This document shows, in pieces, positions 20,625 through 26,763 of a DNA stretch of 64,000 nucleotides; the first letter of the stretch is position 1; each line of letters starts with the position of its first letter. The translations under genes and the position numbers were made by a program. The notes under the pieces are model-generated. The model searched no databases. It was not told where the DNA came from and saw only the letters and a list, made by a program, of their open reading frames with translations. The DNA is from Aureimonas ureilytica DSM 18598 = NBRC 106430 (lineage in GTDB: Bacteria; Pseudomonadota; Alphaproteobacteria; Rhizobiales; Rhizobiaceae). The stretch lies in the NCBI RefSeq assembly GCF_000382705.1, contig NZ_ARQE01000005.1, positions 124,001 through 188,000 on the forward strand, read 5' to 3'.

Positions 20625-21959
20625 TTAGTCCTTCACCGCCCAGAGTTCGAGTTCGAGACCCGGAAAGTCGCCGCCTACATGCAGCGCCATGCCGCTCGAC
20701 GTCGCGAACTGCCGCCACAGGGGCGAGGAGCGGTCGAGTTCGCAATAGGCCTTGCCGGTGTGATAGGGGATCTGCCGGGGCGCGACGGGCAGGCCGCGCA
20801 AGGGCACGCCGGGCAGCGCCGTGTTGACGAGCTCGCGGATCTGCTCGACCGGCCCGATCTTGACCTGACCCACGAGACCGCGAACCAGCGTGTCGGCGGG
20901 CATGTTGGCCTTGGCCGCCAGGAAGAAGCTGTATTTGGCGAACATGGAGCGCTCGGGCACCTGCGCGACGCGGATGCCGTAGCGATGTTCGGTGAGCGGG
21001 ATCGCCATGGCGCCCTGATCGAGAACGGTCGACAGCGCCTGCCGCAGCGCCATCACCACGGGAGCGAAGGTCGGCTGAAGCTGGTCGTGGCGATAGGCCG
21101 GCAGCGGGCGCGGCCGGCGCTCGGCGCTCGTGAAGGTCGAGAGTTCGCCCGCGAGCGAGGCGACGGCGGTGAAGACGGTTTCGGGATGGGCGGTGGAGGC
21201 TCCCGCCAGATGCTCGAAGACCGGCTGCCAGCGATTGACCACCTGCAGCATCAGGAGATCGGTCATGTCCGACACGGTTCCTGCCCCGCCGCCCGCCACG
21301 AGCCGCCCGGCGATCGCCTCGCCGCGATGGTTCAGGAGGCCGACCACCTCGTTCAGAAGGGCGGCGAGATAGGGCGAGGCCGCGCTGTCGAGGAGCGGCG
21401 GCACGTAGTTGTTGTCGAGAACGACGCTGTTGTCGGAGCGCACCTCGATGACGCGCGCGAGGCCGATATGGTGGAAGCCCGCGCGCTCGGCGGTTTCCAG
21501 CGTGTAGGACAGGCGCAGCTCGCCGACCTGGATCGGCGCGAGTTCGGTTTCGCCGGCATTGGAATCGGGCACGTCCCGCTCCACGACGCGAAAGCGTGTC
21601 GTCGCCTCGCCGTTCGGGCCGGCCGCCTCGAAGCCGCCGGGCTGGCTGATCGGCACGGAAAGATAGACGATGCAGTTGCGCGTGGCAGCCGGCAGAAGCA
21701 GTGGCTCGGGATGGGCCGTGTCGTCGGGCATGACGAAGGGCGTGCCGTCCTCGAAGACACCGGCCACACGCTCCACCGCGAAGCGCCCGGTGGAAAGAAG
21801 CTCGTGGTTGAGCTTCAGCTCGGTCAGCCCCCAGCCATAGCCGCGAAGCCCGGCCGCGCGCCCGCGCACGAGGCGTTCCACATAGCGCAGGTCCTGCTGA
21901 AAATGCTGGGCGCGAATGAACATGCCCTCGGACCAGACGACCCTGTTCGCAAATGCCAT
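20625..21959 (-). CDS. tssK: Type VI secretion baseplate protein TssK
   Basis: A 444-residue cytoplasmic protein that connects the baseplate to the TssJLM membrane complex. The N-terminus MAFANRVVWSEGMFIRAQHFQQDLRY is the classic TssK start (W-EG-F---QHFQQ). Length matches the family. It lies between tssJ (61-base gap) and tssL (3-base gap) in the minus-strand operon. Nothing unusual is seen. Confidence 0.94.
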   Translation of the reverse strand: MAFANRVVWSEGMFIRAQHFQQDLRYVERLVRGRAAGLRGYGWGLTELKLNHELLSTGRFAVERVAGVFEDGTPFVMPDDTAHPEPLLLPAATRNCIVYLSVPISQPGGFEAAGPNGEATTRFRVVERDVPDSNAGETELAPIQVGELRLSYTLETAERAGFHHIGLARVIEVRSDNSVVLDNNYVPPLLDSAASPYLAALLNEVVGLLNHRGEAIAGRLVAGGGAGTVSDMTDLLMLQVVNRWQPVFEHLAGASTAHPETVFTAVASLAGELSTFTSAERRPRPLPAYRHDQLQPTFAPVVMALRQALSTVLDQGAMAIPLTEHRYGIRVAQVPERSMFAKYSFFLAAKANMPADTLVRGLVGQVKIGPVEQIRELVNTALPGVPLRGLPVAPRQIPYHTGKAYCELDRSSPLWRQFATSSGMALHVGGDFPGLELELWAVKD

Positions 21960-22020
21960 GACGTTCCAGCCCCCTTCGCTCCCTCGTCGCGCGTCCCCAC
22001 GCGGGCGAAGGCTCTTGTTC

Positions 22021-22542
22021 TCAATCGTCCTGCGGACCGAGCGTGACCGAGTCGCTCTCGATCTTGGCGCGGATCTTCAATGTCTTCTCGCCCTGAAGCG
22101 GAATGATCGCCCGCCATTTGGCCTTCTGGAAATCCTCGAAGCCGACAGTGACGCCGACCGCCAGCGCGTCGGGCGCAAGCGGCGCGGAAATGCGCTGCAC
22201 GTCGCCCGGAATGAGGAAGAGTTCCTTCTTGCCGAGCATCGTCGCCTTCAGCGTCGCCTCGTCCTTTTCCCAAAGCTCGAAGAAGTTCGCTTCGGTGAAG
22301 AGATCGGGCGCCGAGAGGATGTAGAGCCGCAGCTGGACCGGCGACGGCACGCCGTCGCGCCCCGGGTTGACGAGCGGCGAAGCGGTGGCGAGGAAGTCGA
22401 TCTTGGCGCCCTCGGCGGGCTTCTTGATCTCGATTTCCTTGGCCGGCGGCGGCTCGTCCTTCTTCAGGAGGCTGCAACCCGCGACGGGAAGAAGAAGCGC
22501 GAGGGCGAGGAGGTGGCGGCGGTTGAGACCCATCTCACGCAT
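22021..22542 (-). CDS. tssJ: Type VI secretion outer-membrane lipoprotein TssJ
   Basis: A 173-residue lipoprotein. The signal peptide ends in the lipobox LPVAGC, with the lipidated cysteine followed by SLLKKDE. The mature part is a beta-rich transthyretin-like domain (LRLYILSAPDLFTEANFFELWEKDEATL and the following GDVQ loop) that binds the periplasmic end of TssM. The ATG at 22542 overlaps the FHA gene's stop by 8 bases; a second ATG at 22533 is equally possible and both precede the signal peptide. A 15-base tandem repeat inside the FHA gene sits just upstream of this start and could influence its translation. Confidence 0.88.
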   Translation of the reverse strand: MREMGLNRRHLLALALLLPVAGCSLLKKDEPPPAKEIEIKKPAEGAKIDFLATASPLVNPGRDGVPSPVQLRLYILSAPDLFTEANFFELWEKDEATLKATMLGKKELFLIPGDVQRISAPLAPDALAVGVTVGFEDFQKAKWRAIIPLQGEKTLKIRAKIESDSVTLGPQDD

Positions 22543-23314
22543 GCCCGATCTCGCCGGGGCCGATCTCGCCAGGGCCGATCTCGCCAGGGCCGATCTCGCC
22601 AGAGCCGAGCGCCGGACCGGACAGGCCGCGCCGCGCCAGCGCCCGCGCCAGATCGGCCCGCAGCCGCGCGGCGGCCTCCGGCTCCCAGAACACGAGCGCC
22701 TCGTCGAGCGCCGCCATGACCTCCGCGCCCGACGGCGCATCGGGACGGAAGGGGGCGGCCGGCTCGGAGGCGAAGGGCTCGAACGGCATCGCCGGCAGCG
22801 CCGATGCGGGCATCGGCGGGGCGGTCAGTTCCTCCACCAGAAGATCGTCGAAATCGGGGATCACGGGCGTGGTCGTGGCCGGTAGGGGGATTGGCATCGG
22901 CATCGGCGCCTCGACCGCCGCTGTCGGCGCGAACCAGTCGTCGGCGATCAGCCTGTCGGCCTGCGCGCCTTGCGCCTCGCCCGTCTCGCCCGCCTCGCCC
23001 GACAGGGCGACCAGAATGCGCGCGTCGCCGAGGCGCAGCACCTGCCCGTCCCGCAGTTCCGCGACGCCGCCTGGCCCCAGCGGCTCGCCGGCTTCGCCGA
23101 GAAACACGCCGTTGGTGGAGAGATCGGTCAGAACGAAGCGGTTCGGCTCGGCGTCGATCCGGCAATGGCGGCCGGACACGACGCGCTCGGGATCGGGCAG
23201 CACCCAGTCGCAGACGGGCGAGCGGCCGATCAGCAGGCTGCCGGCGCTGAGGGTCCTGGACCGGGCCGCCCCCATCAGGCGCGAAGGTCCCTGGAGGGTA
23301 AGGGTGAGAAGCAT
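22535..23314 (-). CDS. FHA-domain protein of the type VI secretion system (TagH/ImpI/Fha-like)
   Basis: A 259-residue phosphothreonine-reading protein. The FHA domain occupies about residues 1-100, with all key residues visible: LLIGRSPVCDW, VSGRHCRI and LTDLSTNGVF. A linker rich in Ala, Glu and Pro and a small C-terminal helical domain follow. The C-terminus is a short repeat, GEIGP four times, ending GEIGHA. In related systems FHA proteins bind threonine-phosphorylated partners made by PpkA-type kinases to license assembly; the kinase and phosphatase here lie at 42514-44499. The start at 23314 matches the FHA fold start; an open frame upstream to 23590 is not needed. Confidence 0.85.
   Translation of the reverse strand: MLLTLTLQGPSRLMGAARSRTLSAGSLLIGRSPVCDWVLPDPERVVSGRHCRIDAEPNRFVLTDLSTNGVFLGEAGEPLGPGGVAELRDGQVLRLGDARILVALSGEAGETGEAQGAQADRLIADDWFAPTAAVEAPMPMPIPLPATTTPVIPDFDDLLVEELTAPPMPASALPAMPFEPFASEPAAPFRPDAPSGAEVMAALDEALVFWEPEAAARLRADLARALARRGLSGPALGSGEIGPGEIGPGEIGPGEIGHA
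22546..22605. repeat. 15-bp tandem repeat, four copies, in the 3' end of the FHA gene
   Basis: The unit CGATCTCGCCAGGGC (plus strand) is repeated four times, at 22546, 22561, 22576 and 22591, with single-base variation in the first and last copy. It encodes the GEIGP repeats at the FHA protein's C-terminus and lies 4-63 bases upstream of the tssJ start. The 15-base unit keeps the reading frame if copy number changes. Confidence 0.95.
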
Positions 23315-23477
23315 GCTCTTTGCCGCGCCGCGATCGTTGTCGGGCCGAGACCCGGCCCCTTCCGCCGGAAGCGGCGGATGTCGAAGATTGGATCGAAGAC
23401 CCGAGCCGGGCGGACGGGCCGAACGGCCGTCAGCCGCCGGCGGCGGGCTTGCACCCTGCGCACCGGCCTTCGGCCGC

Positions 23478-23494
23478 GTTGACCATGCGTCAAG
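23478..23494. promoter_or_regulatory. TTGAC-N5-GTCAA palindrome, second copy (candidate operator)
   Basis: CGTTGACCATGCGTCAA repeats the 16-base string found at 5008-5023 and here forms a perfect inverted repeat TTGAC-CATGC-GTCAA. It sits in the 185-base gap between the methyltransferase gene and the FHA gene, so it could control the tssJ-tssM block. The rest of the gap shows no gene. Confidence 0.4.
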
Positions 23495-23499
23495 GCCCG

Positions 23500-24579
23500 T
23501 CAAGCCGCAAGACCCGGCTGGCCCTTGGCGGACCAGGAGAGATGCGTCAGATACTGCATGGCCGAGCGGTCGTGCAGGCGGATGCGCCATTCCGCCTCGC
23601 CCGGCGCGCGGCTGCGACGAAGCGCGCCGGCCGCACTCGGCCCTTCCGAGAGGAGCGCGTCCAAGGCGAGGTCGCAGCGCGCGCCCTCGCCCCCTTGCGC
23701 GCCGCGCCCGCCCAGCCAGTTCGCGAGCGGCGTCGCCGCGCCGCTCCAGTCGAACGGGGTGGCGAGCGCGCAGGCGCCGCCCGGCGTCAGGACGCGGCCG
23801 AACTCGGCGAGCGCGGCCTTGGGGTCGCGCAGGCAGTCCAGAAGGTTCAGGGCGGTGACGAGCGCGAAGCTCTCGTCCGCGAAGGGCAGCGCGAGCGCAT
23901 CGGCGATCCAGATGTCGGCCTTGCCTTCAGCCCGCACGGAAAAGCTGCGCCGCTCGAAATGAAGACCGGCGCGGCGCCGCTCATAGGCGACATGGCCGCC
24001 GACCACGGCATCCCATGCGACGCGCGCGAGCGGTACCGAGAGATCGACGCCGAGCACCAGTTGCCCGGTGCGCTCGGCGAGATCCGCCGTGGTGCGCCCC
24101 GCGCCACAGCCGAGATCGAGGATGGGGCCATCGGGAAGCGGCGCGGGCAGACCGTCCAGAAGCTGCGAGAGGACGCGCGACACCTGCCCCGGCTCGACCT
24201 GCTCGCCCCCCGCTTCGGCCGGGTCCTGATCGGCCCAATGATCCCAGCCATAGGAGGAGACATGCTGGCGGATCGCGTCGATCCCGGCGCCCGGCCCGGT
24301 CGCCTCGGCCAGGAGCGCCGTGACGCCCGGCGTCAGGTCGCGGCGCATGGTCAGGTAGAAGAGATTGTCCGACAGGAAGCGCGGCAGATCGGGCACCAGA
24401 ACCGGCAGCCCGTCGAGAATGGGATAGCGGTTGCCGCAGGCCTCGCATCCGAGGACACCCGAGCACACGATCTCGTCCCGCTCCTCTTCCACGCAGGCGA
24501 GCGCCAGGGGCGCCAGCGTGCCCTGAAGGCGGCAGGCCGGGCAGACCGGACGAAGCGCATGGAAATGGGCGAGCCGCAT
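23500..24579 (-). CDS. SAM-dependent methyltransferase with Trm112-like zinc-finger N-terminus, coupled to PAAR
   Basis: A 359-residue protein. The N-terminal ~60 residues resemble a Trm112/UPF0434 zinc-ribbon, with CPAC at 13-16 and CEAC at 45-48 flanking IVCSGVLGC and followed by YPILDGLPVLVPD. The class I methyltransferase core starts near residue 150 with motif I ILDLGCGAGRT (153-163) and the post-motif ADIWIADALALPFADESF. It starts on the base directly after the PAAR stop (TGA-ATG), so translation is coupled. The substrate is unknown. It could modify a secretion component, or be cargo; the closest general fold is UbiE/Methyltransf_11. Confidence 0.82.
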   Translation of the reverse strand: MRLAHFHALRPVCPACRLQGTLAPLALACVEEERDEIVCSGVLGCEACGNRYPILDGLPVLVPDLPRFLSDNLFYLTMRRDLTPGVTALLAEATGPGAGIDAIRQHVSSYGWDHWADQDPAEAGGEQVEPGQVSRVLSQLLDGLPAPLPDGPILDLGCGAGRTTADLAERTGQLVLGVDLSVPLARVAWDAVVGGHVAYERRRAGLHFERRSFSVRAEGKADIWIADALALPFADESFALVTALNLLDCLRDPKAALAEFGRVLTPGGACALATPFDWSGAATPLANWLGGRGAQGGEGARCDLALDALLSEGPSAAGALRRSRAPGEAEWRIRLHDRSAMQYLTHLSWSAKGQPGLAA

Positions 24580-24963
24580 TCAGCCCCCGATGAGCACGAC
24601 GGGGCAGCCGGGCGGCAGAACCTTGCCGGTCGGGCTCGGGATCGGCGCGACACAGGCCGGGTGGGTCGTGAGGTCCGACACGCGGCCCGCCGGCAGGCCG
24701 CCGATGAGGACGGTCGCCGAGCCGAGCGACAACATGCCCGGCCCGCCCGGTGCGCAGCCGGCCAAGACGCAGGGCTGCGTCATGTCGGTGAGGCGCGCGG
24801 CCGGCAGGCCGCCGATCAGGACATTGGGCTGGCCCATGACGATCGGCAGGGGCATGGCCGGATGGGGCGCGGGCGCGGGAACGGGGGCCGCCGGATGGAT
24901 GGGCGCATGACAATGCGGTGCGTCCTGAAGCACCATATCGGTCATTCGGGCGGCTGGCGGCAT
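24580..24963 (-). CDS. PAAR-domain spike-tip protein
   Basis: A 127-residue protein that caps the VgrG spike. Repeated PAAR-like segments are visible: NVLIGGLPAARLTDMT, TVLIGGLPAGRVSDLTTHPACV and the final PVVLIGG. Histidines and cysteines that can bind the tip metal are in HCHAPIHP and in the THPAC segment. The N-terminus (MPPAARMTDMVLQDAPHCHA) is followed by a Pro/Ala/His-rich stretch of about 20 residues before the repeats, longer than in minimal PAAR proteins. No toxin domain is attached. The gene precedes the methyltransferase gene without any gap. Confidence 0.9.
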   Translation of the reverse strand: MPPAARMTDMVLQDAPHCHAPIHPAAPVPAPAPHPAMPLPIVMGQPNVLIGGLPAARLTDMTQPCVLAGCAPGGPGMLSLGSATVLIGGLPAGRVSDLTTHPACVAPIPSPTGKVLPPGCPVVLIGG

Positions 24964-25026
24964 GAAAGGAACCTTGCGCAGACGGTGCTGCGGGACTCGA
25001 CGGATTTTGCTTAGACTCTCGTGGAA

Positions 25027-26094
25027 TCAACCGCCAGACGAATCAAGCGCCGCCTCGGGGGCGAATCGCTTCCTCAGTCTCAAAACATTCCATCCTCTCT
25101 CACGGGCATAGGAAAGCTCGTCCGCCAGCGTGCGAACGAAGTGGATTCCGAGCCCGCCGACCTCGCGATCCTCGATCTCGCCGGAGAGGTCCGGCTCGGG
25201 CGACTGGAGCGGATCGAAGGCCCGCCCGTCGTCGCGCACGGTGAGATCGACGCAGCCGGGCGTCACTTCGAGATCGACGAGAATCTCGTGCCAGCCGTTG
25301 TCGGGATAGCCGTAGCTGACCGTGTTGGTCAGAAGCTCGTCCAAGGCGAGGCCGAGCGCGGCGCCGACCATGTCGGGCACCTCCTCGCGCGAGAGGGTCG
25401 CCTCGATGTCGGACACGAGACCCGCGATCGCGGCGAGATCGTTGGGAATGGCGAAATCGTGCGCGCCCTTTCGCTTGAGGGAGCGCAGCGTCACGCCGAC
25501 CAGCGCCGCGCCGGGCCCGCTCGCTTCGCGCAGGCGCGCGGCGAGATCGTCCATGCCGAATTCGGGTGCCTCCGCCGCGACGGCACCGAGCGTGCGCGCG
25601 CCGACGGCGAGCCAGAGAACCGAGCCCTCCGGCAGCAGCCCCTCGCCTTCCGACGCTTGTGCGCCGACGCTCAGGCAATAATGGCCCCGCCCGAAGCCGG
25701 CGAAGCGACCCGTCGCCGGATCGAGCGTCGCGAAGGCGAGATCGAAGTCGTCGCCGGGAAATTCCGCAGCGTAAGCCGATTCGGCGAGATCGAGCGTTTC
25801 GGCGGGCTCGACCTGGAGCGCGAGCGCGGCGCGCAGGAGGCGATGGAGCGCGCTCGCCCGCAAGGCGCCCGCCGTGCCGCCGCGCCGGACCTGCGCGGCC
25901 CCCAACGCCAGAACGCGGCCCGGCAGCCAGAACGCATCATAGAAGGCGTATGCGCCAGCGCCCTCGCCCGCGACGCCGGCCAGTTCCAGGTCGCGCCGGC
26001 TGGGGAAACGTTGCGGCCGCAACAGGCGCGCGATCTCGGCGGCGAGCCGCTCGTCGGGCGTGCGGGCATGCGGCGTAACGGACGAAGCGGTCAT
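25027..26094 (-). CDS. Degenerate PP2C/SpoIIE domain fused to an anti-sigma-type HATPase domain
   Basis: A 355-residue cytoplasmic protein. The N-terminal ~200 residues follow the SpoIIE/PP2C phosphatase plan (FPGDDFDLAFATLDPATGRF then GRGHYCLSVG) but the metal-binding motifs are lost: the GGDYYD site reads GAGAYAFYD and the GDVSGKG site reads GAAQVRRGG. The C-terminal ~140 residues form an RsbW/SpoIIAB-like ATPase with N-box LALDELLTNTVSYGYPD, DDGRAFDP and GGLGIHFVR. It is divergent from a STAS antagonist gene, the usual partner of such kinases. I infer a partner-switch protein with a sensing pseudophosphatase. The start at 26094 or 26103 is uncertain; no strong ribosome site is seen. Confidence 0.75.
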   Translation of the reverse strand: MTASSVTPHARTPDERLAAEIARLLRPQRFPSRRDLELAGVAGEGAGAYAFYDAFWLPGRVLALGAAQVRRGGTAGALRASALHRLLRAALALQVEPAETLDLAESAYAAEFPGDDFDLAFATLDPATGRFAGFGRGHYCLSVGAQASEGEGLLPEGSVLWLAVGARTLGAVAAEAPEFGMDDLAARLREASGPGAALVGVTLRSLKRKGAHDFAIPNDLAAIAGLVSDIEATLSREEVPDMVGAALGLALDELLTNTVSYGYPDNGWHEILVDLEVTPGCVDLTVRDDGRAFDPLQSPEPDLSGEIEDREVGGLGIHFVRTLADELSYARERGWNVLRLRKRFAPEAALDSSGG

Positions 26095-26115
26095 GAAACG
26101 CATTTGTAAGAGAGC

Positions 26116-26133
26116 TGTTCGATGAGTAGAACA
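26116..26133. promoter_or_regulatory. Inverted repeat in the divergent promoter region of the HATPase and STAS genes
   Basis: TGTTC-GATGAGTA-GAACA (5-bp arms, 8-base spacer) lies in the AT-richer 101-base gap between the two divergent genes. It is a plausible operator for one or both secretion-cluster transcripts. No -35/-10 pair could be assigned with confidence. Confidence 0.35.
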
Positions 26134-26195
26134 TAGAAACTGAATTGACGAAGCCTTGACGACGTCGGTTCAGAGCGAGTTTTTGGGATCGTATC

Positions 26196-26525
26196 ATGAA
26201 TATCACCGAAGTTCGGCGCAACGATCGGCTCGTTGTGGCTCTCGTCGGCCGTCTCGACAGCGGCACGGCGCCCCTTCTCGACCGCCATCTGTCGGCGGTG
26301 ATCCAGCGCGGCGACACGCGGCTGGTGCTCGACCTGACCGGCGTCGACTATATCAGCAGCACGGGATTGTCGGTGTTTTTGTCCGCCGCCAAGAAGATCA
26401 AGCCGGTGCCGGGCGGCTCGCTGGCGCTGGCCGGCCTCAACAGCCGAATCCGCCTCGTGTTCGAGATGAGCGGCTTCCTGCGCCTGTTTCCGGTCTTCGC
26501 GAGCGTGGACGAGGCGGTCGCCTGA
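26196..26525 (+). CDS. STAS-domain anti-sigma factor antagonist
   Basis: A 109-residue single-domain STAS protein (SpoIIAA/RsbV type). The phosphorylation loop is DYISSTGLSVFLSA, with Ser55 aligning with the phosphorylated serine of SpoIIAA (Ser54 replaces the preceding Asp). In the family, an RsbW-type kinase phosphorylates this serine and a SpoIIE-type phosphatase removes the phosphate. Candidate partners here are the HATPase fusion at 25027-26094 and the phosphatases at 43312 and 48610. It is the first gene of the plus-strand secretion block, 238 bases before clpV. Confidence 0.88.
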   Translation: MNITEVRRNDRLVVALVGRLDSGTAPLLDRHLSAVIQRGDTRLVLDLTGVDYISSTGLSVFLSAAKKIKPVPGGSLALAGLNSRIRLVFEMSGFLRLFPVFASVDEAVA

Positions 26526-26606
26526 GGGCGCGATTCGGCTCTTGGTCAGGCCGCGCGCACGGCGTGCGGCTGGCTCCGCGAAAATCATCCGGCACGATTG
26601 GACAAT

Positions 26607-26620
26607 TCAGAAGCTTCTGA
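26607..26620. promoter_or_regulatory. 14-bp palindrome upstream of clpV
   Basis: TCAGAAGCTTCTGA is a perfect palindrome in the 238-base gap between the STAS gene and clpV, about 145 bases before the clpV start. It may be an operator for the structural operon. A TTGGAC at 26598-26603 overlaps a possible -35 position but no convincing -10 follows. No gene is seen in the gap. Confidence 0.3.
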
Positions 26621-26763
26621 GACGCAGGGCCAAATACCGGCGCTCCGGTGGGGTCGAACAAGGCCGCACTTAAGGTGTACCTCTCCTGTAACGCGACGCC
26701 TCGCCCCTCGGTTCCAACGAACCCGGCAAGGCCTCGGTCAGGCTCAGGCACCAGGAGAGTCCA

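Noticed and set aside
22546-22605. CRISPR-like array
   Set aside because: The repeats are contiguous 15-base units without spacers and lie within a coding gene.
23315-23590. Longer FHA protein starting at 23590
   Set aside because: The added ~92 residues are low-complexity and overlap the end of the methyltransferase gene; the FHA fold starts at the ATG at 23314.
26116-26133. LexA (SOS) box
   Set aside because: Alphaproteobacterial LexA sites are direct repeats GTTC-N7-GTTC; this is an inverted repeat with an 8-base spacer.
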